Shown one piece after another: positions 9,090 to 18,602 of a DNA stretch of 64,000 nt; position 1 is the stretch's first letter; each line of letters starts with the position of its first letter. Source of the stretch: Simplicispira sp. 125. Its GTDB lineage: Bacteria > Pseudomonadota > Gammaproteobacteria > Burkholderiales > Burkholderiaceae_C. The notes under the pieces are model-generated. The model had not been told where the DNA came from and did no database searches. It worked only from the letters and a program-made list of their open reading frames with translations. The translations under genes and the position numbers were made by a program. The stretch lies in the NCBI RefSeq assembly GCF_003096555.1, contig NZ_QEKM01000001.1:558001-622000 (forward strand), read 5' to 3'.

Positions 9090-11996
9090 TCAACCCAGCC
9101 GGACCAACTGCTCCTGCAGCCGGGAGAGCAGGGCGCCGAAGTCGGTCAGGCGCTTCTTTTCCTGGTCGAGCACGGCGGCGGGGGCCTTGGCGACGAAAGC
9201 CTCGTTGGAGAGCTTGTTGTTGGCTTTGGTCATTTCACCTTCGATGCGCGTGATTTCCTTGGACAGACGGGCCTTCTCGGCGGCCACGTCGATTTCCATG
9301 TGCAGGCACAGGCGGGCCTCGCCCACCACGGCCACAGGGGCAGCCTGCGCTGCCGCTTGCCAGGCGGTCTCGTCGTCAAACACCTTGACTTCGCTGAGTT
9401 TGGCCAGCGCCTGCAGCACGGGGGCCGCGCCGCGCATGAAGTCCTGGTCGCCCACCACGAACAAGGGCAGGCGGGTGGCGGGCGAGACGTTCATCTCGCC
9501 GCGCAGCGTGCGGCAGGCGTCCACCAGCGATTTGAGGCGCACCATGTGCGCTTCGGCCGCCACGTCGATGCGTTCGGGCTGGGCTTCGGGATAGGCGGCC
9601 ACGCTGACCGAGGGGCCTGCGCGCCCGGCCACGGGGGCCACGGTCTGCCACAGCGCTTCGGTCACGAAGGGGATGATGGGGTGCGCCAGGCGCAGGATGG
9701 TCTCGAGCGTGCGGATCAGCGTGCGGCGGGTGGCGCGCTGTTGCGCGGCAGAGCCGGTCTGGATCTGTACCTTGGCGATTTCCAGGTACCAGTCGCAGAA
9801 CTCGTTCCAGACGAAGTCGTAGAGGGTGTTGGCCACGTTGTCGAGGCGGTAGTCGGCAAAGCCCTTGGCCACCTCGGCCTCGACGCGCTGCAGGCGCGAG
9901 ACGATCCAGCGGTCGGCCTGGCTGAAGGCCAGAAAATCTGCGTTGCAGACCGCGCTGCCGGGCTCGGCCAGGCCGCAGTCAAACCCTTCGCAGTTCATCA
10001 GCACGAAGCGGCTGGCGTTCCAGAGCTTGTTGCAGAAGTTGCGGTAGCCCTCGCAGCGCCTGCTGTCGAAGTTGATGCTGCGGCCTAGCGACGCGAGCGC
10101 GGCGAAGGTGAAGCGCAGCGCATCGGCGCCATAGGCCGGTATGCCCTCGGGGAATTCCTTTTGTGTGTTCTTGCGCACGGTGGGCGCGGTTTCGGGCTTG
10201 CGCAGGCCGGTGGTGCGCTTGGCGAGCAGGGGTTCGAGCGCAATACCGTCGATCAGATCCACCGGGTCGAGCACGTTGCCCTCGGACTTGCTCATCTTCT
10301 TGCCTTGCGCATCGCGCACCAGGCCGTGGATGTAGACATGCTTGAACGGCACGCGGCCCGTGAAGTGCGTGGTCATCATGATCATCCGGGCGACCCAGAA
10401 GAAGATGATGTCGTAGCCCGTCACCAGCACGCTGCTGGGCAAATACAGGTTGTAGTCGTCGGTGGGCGCATCGCCTTGTTCAGGCCAGCCCATGGTGCTG
10501 AAGGGCACGAGGGCGGACGAGTACCAGGTGTCGAGCACGTCCTCGTCGCGGCGCAGGGTTTTTCCCGGCGCCTGGGCCTGGGCATCGGCTTCGCATTTGG
10601 CGACATACACCTTGCCGTCTTCGTCGTACCACGCTGGAATCTGGTGGCCCCACCACAGTTGGCGGCTGATGCACCAGTCCTGGATGTTGTTCATCCACTG
10701 GTTGTAGGTGTTGACCCAGTTCTCGGGAACAAAGGTCACCTCGCCGCTGGCCACGGCGTCGATCGCCTTTTGCGCGATGCTCTTGCCCGTAGGGTCCTGG
10801 TCGCTGACCTTGCTCATGGCGACAAACCACTGGTCGGTCAGCATGGGTTCGACCACCTGGCCGGTGCGGGTGCAGATGGGCACCATGAGCTTGTGCTTCT
10901 TGGTCTCGACCAGCAGGCCCTGGGCTTCGAGGTCGGCCACCACGGCCTTGCGGGCCACGAAGCGGTCCATGCCCTGGTATTTGGCCGGGGCGTTGTCATT
11001 CACCGTGGCCTGCAGTGTCAGCACGCAGATCATGGGCAACTTGTGGCGCTGGCCCACGGCGTAGTCGTTCTGGTCGTGCGCGGGCGTGACCTTGACCACG
11101 CCGGTGCCGAATTCGCGGTCCACGTAGTCGTCGGCAATCACCGGAATCTGGCGGTCGCACAGCGGCAGGTTGACCATCTGGCCGATGAGGTGCTTGTAGC
11201 GCTCATCCTCGGGGTGCACCATCACGGCCACGTCGCCCAGCATGGTCTCGGGGCGCGTGGTGGCCACCACGAGCTGGGTCGAGCCCGAAGCCGTCAGGCT
11301 TCCGTCGGGGTCAACCAGCGGGTAGGCGATGTGCCACAGCGAGCCGTCTTTTTCTTCGTTCTCCACTTCCAGGTCGGACACGGCGGACTGCAGCTTGGGG
11401 TCCCAGTTCACCAGGCGCTTGCCCCGGTAGATCAGGCCCTGCTGGTACAGGCGCACGAAGGTCTCGGTCACCACCTTGGAGAGCTTTTCGTCCATGGTGA
11501 AGTATTCGCGGCTCCAGTCCACGCTGTCGCCCATGCGGCGCATTTGGGTGGTGATGGTGTTGCCGCTCTGTTCCTTCCACTCCCAGACTTTGGCGACGAA
11601 GTTCTTGCGCGCCTCGGGCGGGGTGGGGCCCATGTCGTGGCGGCTGATGCCACGCTCCTGCAACTGGCGTTCCACCACGATCTGCGTGGCAATGCCCGCA
11701 TGGTCGGTGCCGGGCACCCAGGCCGTGTTGAAGCCGCGCATGCGGTGGTAGCGCGTGAGGCTGTCCATGATGGTCTGGTTGAACGCATGGCCCATGTGCA
11801 GCGTGCCGGTCACGTTGGGGGGCGGCAATTGGATGCAGAACGCGGGCTCGCCCGCCTGGGGCATGCCGGTGCCCCGGAAACCTGCATTGCCATAGCCGCG
11901 GGCTTCCCATTCGGGGCCCCACTGGGCTTCCAGCGCAGCGGGTTCGAAGGATTTGGACAGGGATTGCAGACCGGGTTGCTGGACAGGATCGTTCAT
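9090..11996 (-). CDS. valS: Valyl-tRNA synthetase
   Basis: ValS charges tRNA-Val. The 968-residue class I enzyme has the HIGH motif as HMGH ([17 protein letters not shown]), the editing CP1 domain ([13 protein letters not shown]), the KMSKS loop ([13 protein letters not shown]) and a C-terminal coiled-coil ([16 protein letters not shown]...). ATG 11996 starts MNDPVQQPG; the longer upstream open frame has no family match. It is a single-gene unit. Confidence 0.97.
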   Translation of the reverse strand: MNDPVQQPGLQSLSKSFEPAALEAQWGPEWEARGYGNAGFRGTGMPQAGEPAFCIQLPPPNVTGTLHMGHAFNQTIMDSLTRYHRMRGFNTAWVPGTDHAGIATQIVVERQLQERGISRHDMGPTPPEARKNFVAKVWEWKEQSGNTITTQMRRMGDSVDWSREYFTMDEKLSKVVTETFVRLYQQGLIYRGKRLVNWDPKLQSAVSDLEVENEEKDGSLWHIAYPLVDPDGSLTASGSTQLVVATTRPETMLGDVAVMVHPEDERYKHLIGQMVNLPLCDRQIPVIADDYVDREFGTGVVKVTPAHDQNDYAVGQRHKLPMICVLTLQATVNDNAPAKYQGMDRFVARKAVVADLEAQGLLVETKKHKLMVPICTRTGQVVEPMLTDQWFVAMSKVSDQDPTGKSIAQKAIDAVASGEVTFVPENWVNTYNQWMNNIQDWCISRQLWWGHQIPAWYDEDGKVYVAKCEADAQAQAPGKTLRRDEDVLDTWYSSALVPFSTMGWPEQGDAPTDDYNLYLPSSVLVTGYDIIFFWVARMIMMTTHFTGRVPFKHVYIHGLVRDAQGKKMSKSEGNVLDPVDLIDGIALEPLLAKRTTGLRKPETAPTVRKNTQKEFPEGIPAYGADALRFTFAALASLGRSINFDSRRCEGYRNFCNKLWNASRFVLMNCEGFDCGLAEPGSAVCNADFLAFSQADRWIVSRLQRVEAEVAKGFADYRLDNVANTLYDFVWNEFCDWYLEIAKVQIQTGSAAQQRATRRTLIRTLETILRLAHPIIPFVTEALWQTVAPVAGRAGPSVSVAAYPEAQPERIDVAAEAHMVRLKSLVDACRTLRGEMNVSPATRLPLFVVGDQDFMRGAAPVLQALAKLSEVKVFDDETAWQAAAQAAPVAVVGEARLCLHMEIDVAAEKARLSKEITRIEGEMTKANNKLSNEAFVAKAPAAVLDQEKKRLTDFGALLSRLQEQLVRLG

Positions 11997-12343
11997 GGGT
12001 ACGCTGGGTCTTCTTGAAATAACAGCGGCACCCCTGGGGATGCCGCTGGGCCACCGGGCGTGGCTGGATAAGAGGTCGGGAACCGACCATTTTATGCGAT
12101 CACCAGGCTGCACAAGCCCCTGCGCGCCCTGGCCGATGGCTGGCGGGTATGACTGGGGTAAGAGACCGATGGCCTGGCCGTGCGGCAGGAGCGCAGGTGA
12201 CCCCTGCCGGGAGTGGGCCGACGAGCGCATTGCGTTCGAGGGTTGGTTCAAGGTACCAGGATTTTCTTGACGAAAGAGCGCTGTCCCGTGCGTTCCGCTG
12301 CGGAGCCAGCCGAGCATCGGTGCGTGATAAAAAAATGATACAA
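11997..12343. other. valS leader and upstream noncoding region
   Basis: No gene was seen. On the minus strand the region contains two perfect short stems: AGCGGCA/TGCCGCT at 12024-12047, about 30 nt before the valS start, and GGTCGG-TTC-CCGACC near 12073-12088. They could act on valS expression, but no T-box or other known leader element is recognised. Confidence 0.4.
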
Positions 12344-12386
12344 AATGGCCTCTGAAGCTTTCCTGTCAAGCGTCTGCAGCTATCAA
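12344..12386. repeat. Short palindrome family copy (valS-yceI gap)
   Basis: AATGGCCTCTGAAGCTT, loop, CAAGCGTCTGCAGCTATCAA: one arm of the GGCCTCTAGCGCTT type and one of the AGCAGCTAT type, partly diverged. Confidence 0.7.
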
Positions 12387-12405
12387 TAGATGAGTAAATT
12401 GTGGG

Positions 12406-12445
12406 TGTAAAAAACCCGCCAGCCGCAATGCACGGGTGGCGGGTT
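12406..12445 (-). terminator. Intrinsic terminator of the yceI operon
   Basis: On the minus strand the stem AACCCGCCA/TGGCGGGTT is followed directly by a run of six T. It begins about 18 bp after the stop of the last yceI gene. Confidence 0.85.
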
Positions 12446-12463
12446 GGCGACCTGGGGACAGGT

Positions 12464-13039
12464 TTATTGTTTGACGGCCTCGACCTGCACCACCAGGCGC
12501 ACGTTCTTGGCAAAGCCCCAGTCCACGCCGTAGTTCATGCCCCACTGCGTGCGGTCGATGGTGGCCTCGAAGTCGCCGCCGCAGACTTCGCGCTTGAGCA
12601 TGGGGCTCTGGTAGCAGTTGAACTGGTTGGCCTTGAGCGTCACAGGGCCGGTTTTGCCCAGCAGCGTGAGCTGGCCGCTCACTTCGCTGACCTTGTCGCC
12701 GTTGAAGCTGAACTTGTCGGACACAAAGGTGATTTTGGGGTGCTGCGCTGCGTTGAACAGATCGGCGCTTTGCAGGTGCTTGTCGAACGCCGGGGTGCCG
12801 GAGTTGATGGACGTGGCGTCAAAGCTGATCTCCACTTTGCCCGCCTTGCCCGCGCGGTCGAATTGCACCGTGCCTTCCTTCTTGTCGAAGCGGCCGCGGT
12901 TGACGGAGGCGCCAAAGTGGTTGATCTCGAAGGTGACGAAGGTGTGCGTCGGGTCGATGGTGTAGCTGGCCGATTCAGCCTGGGCCACGCCGGTGACAAG
13001 GGCTGCGGCTGCGGCCAGGGCGATGAAGGAAGTGCGCAT
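12464..13039 (-). CDS. YceI-family periplasmic protein
   Basis: The 191-residue product has a Sec signal peptide (cleavage expected after GVAQA) and the YceI lipocalin-like beta barrel: YTIDPTHTFVTFEINHFG, FDATSINSGTPAFDKHL, HPKITFVSDKF, LTLLGKTGPVTL and the C-terminal WGMNYGVDWGFAKNVRL. YceI proteins bind long isoprenoid lipids in the periplasm; the physiological role is unsettled. It is the last gene of a three-gene unit (cytochrome b561, YceI, YceI) and is closer to E. coli YceI than its neighbour. Confidence 0.93.
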   Translation of the reverse strand: MRTSFIALAAAAALVTGVAQAESASYTIDPTHTFVTFEINHFGASVNRGRFDKKEGTVQFDRAGKAGKVEISFDATSINSGTPAFDKHLQSADLFNAAQHPKITFVSDKFSFNGDKVSEVSGQLTLLGKTGPVTLKANQFNCYQSPMLKREVCGGDFEATIDRTQWGMNYGVDWGFAKNVRLVVQVEAVKQ

Positions 13040-13100
13040 GGGAGAGCTCCTGTAGAGGGTGGGAAGAACGTGGGAGAAAAATGGGTGGGCGGCAGATGTG

Positions 13101-13682
13101 TTAGAGCTTGCCCACGCCAGTGAGGGCCAGCTTGAACTTCACCTGAACTTCGTCGGCCACCATCGAGGTGTCGGCCCATTCGCCATCACCAATTTTGAAA
13201 ACCAGGCGCTTGAGGGGCAGGCTCCCAGTGGCCGTGGTGGTGGCGCCCGATTGGGTCAGCACCACAGGTACCGTCACATCGGCCGAGGTGCCCTTGATGC
13301 TGAGCTTGCCTGAGACATCGAACTTGCCGCCACCCAGCGCCTTGATGCTGGAAGACTCGAAAACAGCCTGCGGAAACTGGGCTACGTTGAACCAGACCGG
13401 TTTGGGTAGTTCGGCATCGGTTTCACGCGCGCCCATGGTGGCGCTGCCGGTGTCCACCGTAAAGCGGATGCGGCTCGAAGCCAGCTTGGCAGGATCAAAG
13501 GCCAGTTGTGCATCGAATTTTTTGAAATGGCCCTGCAGGGGGACGCCCATCTGGCGTGCGCTGAATTCAATGCTGCTTTGAGCGGGTACCAACTGTTGTT
13601 GGGCCTGGGCGGGCACGCTGGCCCACAGGAGGGCGCTGGCGAAGGCCAGGTTGGGGATGGAGCGAAGCTTCTTGAGGTTCAT
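13101..13682 (-). CDS. YceI-family periplasmic protein, second copy
   Basis: The 193-residue product has a signal peptide ending AQA and YceI motifs (VPAQSSIEFSARQMGVPLQG, FDPAKLASSRIRFTVDTGS, FNVAQFPQAVFESSSI, LSIKGTSADVTVPVVL). It starts at ATG 13682, 22 bp after the cytochrome b561 stop. It is clearly diverged from the next YceI gene, so the pair is an old duplication or two subfamilies rather than a recent repeat. The usual yceI-cytochrome b561 pairing suggests a link to isoprenoid quinone handling at the membrane. Confidence 0.9.
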   Translation of the reverse strand: MNLKKLRSIPNLAFASALLWASVPAQAQQQLVPAQSSIEFSARQMGVPLQGHFKKFDAQLAFDPAKLASSRIRFTVDTGSATMGARETDAELPKPVWFNVAQFPQAVFESSSIKALGGGKFDVSGKLSIKGTSADVTVPVVLTQSGATTTATGSLPLKRLVFKIGDGEWADTSMVADEVQVKFKLALTGVGKL

Positions 13683-13704
13683 TGGGTTGTGGGGGTGTCG
13701 GAGG

Positions 13705-14274
13705 TCAGCGGCGGCCGGGCAGCATGCGCTGCAGCAGGCCGTCGTTATCAATCCAGTGGTGCTTGAGGGCCGCTGCCACGTGCACCAGCACCAGCCCTGC
13801 CAGCATAAAGGCCAGCGTGGCGTGGGTGGCTTGGAGGAAATCGGCCAGTGGCTTGCTCACTGGAACAAAATCGGGCAGCGGGACGATGCCCAGAAACACG
13901 ATCGGAAAACCCGCCGCTGAGCTATAGGCCCAACCTGCCAGCGGTACGGCGATGAACAATGCATACAGCGCCAGATGTGTGCCGTGGTGCGCCCACTTCT
14001 GCCAGCCGGGCATGGCTTGCTCCACCGCCGCAGGCAGCGCCGGTGGCCGGTGGGTGAGACGCCACAGAATGCGTACAAGCGACAGGGCCAGCACTGCCAC
14101 ACCCGCCCATTTGTGCCAGTTGTAGAGCTTCAGGCGCTGGGGGGAAAAGGGCAGGTCGCTCATGTAGGTGCCCAGACCAAACAAACCCACCAGCACCAGG
14201 CCCAGCAGCCAGTGCAGGGCAATGGCCGTGGCGTTGTAGCGGCCGGTGTCTGGAGCGGAGGGAGAGCGTTGCAT
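13705..14274 (-). CDS. Cytochrome b561-family membrane protein
   Basis: The 189-residue product has four predicted membrane helices with conserved histidines: ATAIALHWLLGLVLVGLF, KLYNWHKWAGVAVLALSL, HHGTHLALYALFIAVPLAGW and ATHATLAFMLAGLVLVHVAA. This is the dihaem b-type (YceJ/CybB) architecture that moves electrons between quinol and periplasmic partners. It is the first gene of the unit with the two yceI genes, as in E. coli yceJI. Confidence 0.92.
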   Translation of the reverse strand: MQRSPSAPDTGRYNATAIALHWLLGLVLVGLFGLGTYMSDLPFSPQRLKLYNWHKWAGVAVLALSLVRILWRLTHRPPALPAAVEQAMPGWQKWAHHGTHLALYALFIAVPLAGWAYSSAAGFPIVFLGIVPLPDFVPVSKPLADFLQATHATLAFMLAGLVLVHVAAALKHHWIDNDGLLQRMLPGRR

Positions 14275-14402
14275 GGGGGTCTAGCGAGGGGAGGAAGTTT
14301 TGCTGCTGTGCTTGCCCCCAGTGTAGGAAGTCCAGGCCCCGTTCGGTTTCAACACGATTGACGCCATTATTCGAATATTTTGAATCGAATGGCGCTGCCA
14401 GT

Positions 14403-15110
14403 TCAATCTCCCGTGGGGGAGATGCCAAAGGCCCGGACGCTGGGCATCTGGCGCAGGGTGACTGCAATTTTTGACAGGTTTTCTGGCTTGTGGGTGCGTA
14501 TCACCATGCGGTATTCGTAGAACAGGCCGTCGTCGGTGAGGCGCTGGCTCATATTGGCCACAGTGAAACCATGCTCCGCCAGGAAGGTCTTGAACAGCGG
14601 TTCCGGCATGACCTCCTCGCGGGCAAAGCGCACGAAATGGTGGGCATAGAAATGGGCCGGCATGCGGGCTTCGATCCAGCGGAAGATGGACAGGGTGGCC
14701 AGCGTCAGCGCGGTGGCCAGAATGGCCGGCATGTAAAAGCCGATACCCATCAAGACGCCAATGGCCGCAGTGATCCAGATGGACGCGGCGGTCGTCAGGC
14801 CGCGCACGGACAGCCCTTCCTTGAAGATGACCCCGGCGCCGAGAAAACCGATGCCGGTCATGATGCCCTGGGCCATGCGGGTGGGGTCGGTGCGTATGGT
14901 TTCGATTGCAATACCCGCCGGTATCCAGCGCGACTGGTACATGGTGACCATCATCAGCAGGCTCGATGCCAGGCACACCAGGGCATGGGTGCGAAACCCG
15001 GCCGGGCGACCATGGAAACTGCGCTCCAGCCCGATGATGGCGCCGGCCGTGAGTGCGCTGACGAGGTGGATGATGATCTGGATGTCGTCGCTGGCCAGAG
15101 TGAAATTCAT
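14403..15110 (-). CDS. MgtC/SapB-family membrane protein
   Basis: ATG 15110 follows a GGAG ribosome site at good spacing; the upstream extension lacks family features. The 235-residue product has the conserved first helices (LVSALTAGAIIGLERSFHGR, then AGFRTHALVCLASSL), further helices (GIMTGIGFLGAGVIFKEG, AASIWITAAIGVLMGIGFY) and a C-terminal soluble ACT-like domain. MgtC proteins are inner-membrane factors for survival at low magnesium and in macrophages, acting on F-ATP synthase in Salmonella. Which subtype this is cannot be decided here. Confidence 0.92.
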   Translation of the reverse strand: MNFTLASDDIQIIIHLVSALTAGAIIGLERSFHGRPAGFRTHALVCLASSLLMMVTMYQSRWIPAGIAIETIRTDPTRMAQGIMTGIGFLGAGVIFKEGLSVRGLTTAASIWITAAIGVLMGIGFYMPAILATALTLATLSIFRWIEARMPAHFYAHHFVRFAREEVMPEPLFKTFLAEHGFTVANMSQRLTDDGLFYEYRMVIRTHKPENLSKIAVTLRQMPSVRAFGISPTGD

Positions 15111-15420
15111 GCTGTTTCTCCGTTGTTCTTTTGAGAGCGGCTCACAAAACTTTTCTGGCGTCGTTGCCGCGTCTGGTCGGGCTACCCGTATTGCCTGCGA
15201 CACAGCGCCTGGCCAGAACCGCGTTGCTGAGTTGTGTTATCCGCTCTTATTCCAGATACCCATTGCTTAGCACCTGCACTCACACCGGATCTGATACGGC
15301 AGGGTGCGAACGCGCCATCCTGGGGCCGTGGTTGGCGATCGCCTTCGCCCAAGCTGGGCCGGTGTGCCAGTGTAGTGATTGCGGGCCTGAGGGGAAAGCA
15401 GGCCACCGCACCATCGCTGT
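15111..15420. other. Intergenic region between hemY end and mgtC-like start
   Basis: The 310-bp stretch holds no convincing gene. It must contain the mgtC-like promoter and leader on the minus strand. Several GC-rich stretches could fold, but I recognise no magnesium riboswitch or proline-rich leader peptide. Confidence 0.4.
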
Positions 15421-16698
15421 TCAGTCGGCCAGGGCGGCCTTCTTCCAGGCCTGTGCTGCAGCTTGGGCGTCGCCGCGTTGCTCGGCGAGTGTGGCCAGCT
15501 TGCGCCAGGCATTGCGGCGCAGAACGGCATCGTGCAGTTGCGGGGCCGCCTGGGTCAGCAGTTGCTGCGCCTTGCCCCAAAGCTGGCGTTGCGCGCAGGC
15601 CATACCCGCCAGGTATTGCAGTCGGTGATCGCGCGGGTTGGCTTGCTGCGCGGCTTCGATGCGTGCCAGCCAGGCGGCGTCCACATCGTCCAGGCCGGAT
15701 TCCAGGGCCAGGATGAGTTTGAGTGCATTGTTTTCGGCCAAGGAGCCCGGCAGGTCCACCATGTGCTGCCATACCGGCAGCAGCCACTGGCGGACTTGTT
15801 CTGCGCTACCCCCCAGCCGGGCCAATTGCTGGGCGGCGTGGATGGCCAGCTCCGGCATGGCGCGCTCGCTGGCTTCGAACGACAGCCAGGTGGCCTGTAG
15901 CTGCGCTGGGTCGTGGGCGCCGTGGATGAGTTCGGTGGCCAGGCCGCGCACAATGCTTTGTGCCGCAGAAGCTGAGAACGCACGGTGTTTGCCCAGCAGG
16001 CGGGCGGTGTCCAGTGCGTTCTGTGTCTGGCCTGAGAGGCGTGCCGCCTTGAGCTTGATGCGCAAGGCCAGTGTGCGCCGTGCAGCGCCGTGCGGCAGGT
16101 TGGCCAGGCGTTCCAGCGCCGCTTCGGCCTCGCGGTCGTCCAGTGACCAGCGTGCTGCGCGCATGTGCGCGCCTTCGTGCAGTTCCTGCGCCTGCGCGGT
16201 GCGGCGTTCGGTGGCATGGCCCAGGGCCTGGTTCAGATGGTGTTCGCGCTGGGTGCGGTCTTGCAGCGCATGCGATGTCTCGGCGGCCACCATGTGTGCC
16301 AGGGTACGCAACTGGTGGCCGTGGGGCACTGTGGCGCCGGCGTGCCCCAGGGCTCCTTCCTGTTCCAGCGCGGTCAGCGCCGCCTTGCGTGAACGCAGAA
16401 AACGCCCGGCCAGCAGTTGTGCCAGGGCGTCCAGCAGGGCGCCGTGCATGGCGCGTTCTTTTTGCTGCTGGCGCCAGCGCTGCGCCTGGCGGGGCAGCTC
16501 CAGCAGCGCAGCGAGGCCGCGCAGAGCGGCATACAGCGTGACAAAGCCCAGGGTGAGTGAGAGCACCACCATGTTCAGGGAAAGATCGACGCGGTACGGT
16601 GGCCAGAACAGCGTGACCGTGCCCTGGTTGTTGCCGGCAAACAGTGCCGCCGCGACCGCTACGCCAAACAGGGCCAGGAGCCAGAGAGCTGCGCGCAT
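15421..16698 (-). CDS. hemY: HemY family inner-membrane TPR protein
   Basis: This 425-residue protein has two N-terminal membrane helices (WLLALFGVAVAAALF and MVVLSLTLGFVTLYAAL, with the conserved GNNQGTVTLFWPPYRVDLSL between them), then a helical repeat (TPR) cytoplasmic region rich in Ala and Leu. Bacterial HemY of this type is a haem-locus protein of unclear function and is not the protoporphyrinogen oxidase of the same name in Bacillus. It follows hemX by 20 bp in the hemCDXY operon. Confidence 0.9.
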   Translation of the reverse strand: MRAALWLLALFGVAVAAALFAGNNQGTVTLFWPPYRVDLSLNMVVLSLTLGFVTLYAALRGLAALLELPRQAQRWRQQQKERAMHGALLDALAQLLAGRFLRSRKAALTALEQEGALGHAGATVPHGHQLRTLAHMVAAETSHALQDRTQREHHLNQALGHATERRTAQAQELHEGAHMRAARWSLDDREAEAALERLANLPHGAARRTLALRIKLKAARLSGQTQNALDTARLLGKHRAFSASAAQSIVRGLATELIHGAHDPAQLQATWLSFEASERAMPELAIHAAQQLARLGGSAEQVRQWLLPVWQHMVDLPGSLAENNALKLILALESGLDDVDAAWLARIEAAQQANPRDHRLQYLAGMACAQRQLWGKAQQLLTQAAPQLHDAVLRRNAWRKLATLAEQRGDAQAAAQAWKKAALAD

Positions 16699-16718
16699 GG
16701 GGTTTTCCTGGCGCGTCT

Positions 16719-17810
16719 TCAGCGTCCGGCGGCCGCTGTGGCCAGGGCGGACAGGGTTTCATCCAGGCGCGGCATTTCGGCCGTTTTGATGTGCGCCTGG
16801 GCCTGCTGCAGCACCGTGGCCGCGCTTTGCGTGCGCCGCGATGCCGGGTCGAAGTATTTGTTCAGCGCTGCACTGGCCCCGGCCAGGTCGTTGCGGGCCG
16901 CATCGGTCTGGCGGGCCAGCACGCCCAGGCGGGCATTGAGCAGCTTGAGCTTGAGGTTTTCGCGCAGGAAAAAGGCCTGGTCGGGCGATACCAGAATGGC
17001 ATCGGGCTGGTCGATGCGGCTTACGCGCACCAGGCCACGCGCTTCGTCACGCACCACTTCCCAACTGCGCTGCAGCACCGCCTGCCACCAGGCCTGGTCT
17101 TCGGGCGCTGGACCGGAGGCTTGTGCCGGTGCGGTTGCACGGGCATTCATGCGGCGTGTGGCCGCTGCCTGGGCAACGTCGTTTTGCAGGGGCAGGTCGT
17201 CCACCTGGCGCACCAGATCGTCCAGGCGCCCCAGCAGGCCCGCCGTGTCGGCCACACTGGCGCTGGCGATGCGTTCCAGGTCGCGGCTGATGGCGCGCTG
17301 CACGGGTGCCAACCGGGGCTGGGCGGCACGCTCGATGCGTTGCTGGGCGCTTTTGAGCGCCGCGATTAAAGGCTCCAGGCTACCAGTGAGCTGGGCCTGT
17401 TGCTGTGCCAGGCGCAGGCCTGATTCGATGTCCACCACCAGATTTTCGTCGCGTGAGCGCGACAGGCTCTGCATCAGTTCTTCGAGCTGGCTGCGCTGCA
17501 GAGCCACCTCGCTCACACGGGTTTCCTGTACTGTCAGGCGTGCGCTGGCTTCGGCGACTTGTTCCTGGGCCTGGCGTGCGATGGTGCGCGCCTCGATGGC
17601 CTGGGCATTGGCGTCCTGGCTCTGGCGAGCCAGGGTTTCCTGGATGGTGCTGAGTTTTTGCCACAACAGGCCGCTGGCCGCCAGGGCGACGACGGCCACG
17701 ATTCCCACCGCGTAAAGCAGTGCCTTGCTGCCCTGGGCGCTTGGCGTGGTGCCGTGCGCAGGCGCCGCGTGGGCGTGGCGGGTGGGGTCAGGTTGGTGGG
17801 CGGCGCTCAT
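16719..17810 (-). CDS. hemX: HemX-like membrane protein of the hemCDXY operon
   Basis: The 363-residue product has a Pro/Ala/His-rich cytoplasmic N-terminus, one membrane helix at about residues 31-50 (LLYAVGIVAVVALAASGLLW), then a long coiled-coil (QETLARQSQDANAQAIEART) and a soluble C-terminal domain (LLNARLGVLARQTDAARNDL). This is the HemX layout, sometimes mislabelled uroporphyrinogen-III methyltransferase although no methyltransferase motif is present. The start at 17810 overlaps the hemD stop by 4 bp. Function is unknown; a scaffold role for haem enzymes is an inference. Confidence 0.88.
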   Translation of the reverse strand: MSAAHQPDPTRHAHAAPAHGTTPSAQGSKALLYAVGIVAVVALAASGLLWQKLSTIQETLARQSQDANAQAIEARTIARQAQEQVAEASARLTVQETRVSEVALQRSQLEELMQSLSRSRDENLVVDIESGLRLAQQQAQLTGSLEPLIAALKSAQQRIERAAQPRLAPVQRAISRDLERIASASVADTAGLLGRLDDLVRQVDDLPLQNDVAQAAATRRMNARATAPAQASGPAPEDQAWWQAVLQRSWEVVRDEARGLVRVSRIDQPDAILVSPDQAFFLRENLKLKLLNARLGVLARQTDAARNDLAGASAALNKYFDPASRRTQSAATVLQQAQAHIKTAEMPRLDETLSALATAAAGR

Positions 17811-18598
17811 GGCATCGATTCTATCGAGGCTGCGACATCGGTCAGCGCCGGACGGCATTCGTGCACGCTGGCAAAGCCCAGGGCGCGTGCTGCTTGCGCA
17901 ATGCGCGGGTGGGTGGCCAGTGCGTGGGCCCGGTCCCAGGCCTGGCCGGGCAGAGCTGCGCGCAGGTTGTCCAGGGCCTGGGAGCTGCTCAGCAGCCACA
18001 GGGCACCGTCGCTGGCTGCCGTGCGGGCCTGTGTGCGCTGCGCCTCGGTCCAGTCGGGAGCGCCACGGGTATAGGCAACCACAAAATCTACGCGCCCCCC
18101 TGCGGCGGTGATCTGCTGCGCCAGCCAGTCGCGCCCCGTGCCTTGTTGGTGGGCACCCGCTTCGGTGCCGCGCACGATGAGAACAGCGTCGCCCGGGCCG
18201 ATCTGCCGCTGCACCTGGGCCCATAGCGACTCGGAGTCGAACTGCGCAGCGTCGGCAGCGGGCTGATCGATGCAGGCGGCATCCACTCCCAGCATTTGCA
18301 GCGCGTGGGCTGTTCCTGGGCCGGGTGACCAGACTCTTGTTTTGATAGCTGCTTGCGCTTGTCCAGTAAGCGTTAGAGCCGTATTTTGATCAAAAAAATG
18401 CTGTGCGGCGTTGCTGCTGACGACCATCACGGCGCGGTAGTTCGTGATGTGGTCGCGGGCGGCCTGTAGCGCATCTGCGTCGGTCGGTGGGGAGATGGCA
18501 ATCAGGGGCAGGGCCTGCGCAGCAATGCCGCGCGCCTGCAGTGCGGCCACCCACTGCAGGGCCTCGCGCTCGGGCCGGGTGACGATCACGCGGGGCAT
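17807..18598 (-). CDS. hemD: Uroporphyrinogen-III synthase carrying an in-frame palindrome
   Basis: HemD cyclises hydroxymethylbilane to uroporphyrinogen III. The 263-residue product has VIVTRPEREALQWVAAL, VSSNAAQHFF, the family motif SPGPGTAHALQMLGV, VLIVRGTEAG and LLSSSQALDNLRAAL. Residues about 70-85 (NTALTLTGQAQAAIKT) are encoded by a copy of the short palindrome that is otherwise mostly intergenic. The insert keeps the frame and falls between two conserved motifs. It lies 4 bp after hemC. Confidence 0.92.
   Translation of the reverse strand: MPRVIVTRPEREALQWVAALQARGIAAQALPLIAISPPTDADALQAARDHITNYRAVMVVSSNAAQHFFDQNTALTLTGQAQAAIKTRVWSPGPGTAHALQMLGVDAACIDQPAADAAQFDSESLWAQVQRQIGPGDAVLIVRGTEAGAHQQGTGRDWLAQQITAAGGRVDFVVAYTRGAPDWTEAQRTQARTAASDGALWLLSSSQALDNLRAALPGQAWDRAHALATHPRIAQAARALGFASVHECRPALTDVAASIESMP
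18344..18390. repeat. Short palindrome family copy inside hemD
   Basis: GATAGCTGCTTGCGCTT, loop GTCCAGT, AAGCGTTAGAGCC: the same two arms as the intergenic copies (compare 4419-4458 and 38581-38620), but inside the coding frame of hemD. Confidence 0.88.
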
Positions 18599-18602
18599 GG
18601 TA

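Noticed and set aside
10161..12017. Long plus-strand open frame opposite valS
   Set aside because: It is antisense to a clear valS and rich in His/Gly/Val as expected from the complement of GC-rich coding DNA; no family match. Similar antisense frames opposite ppc, ahpF, rbbA and dxs were rejected for the same reason.
15111..15420. Magnesium riboswitch or leader peptide upstream of the mgtC-like gene
   Set aside because: No known motif was recognised; only unspecific GC-rich stems.
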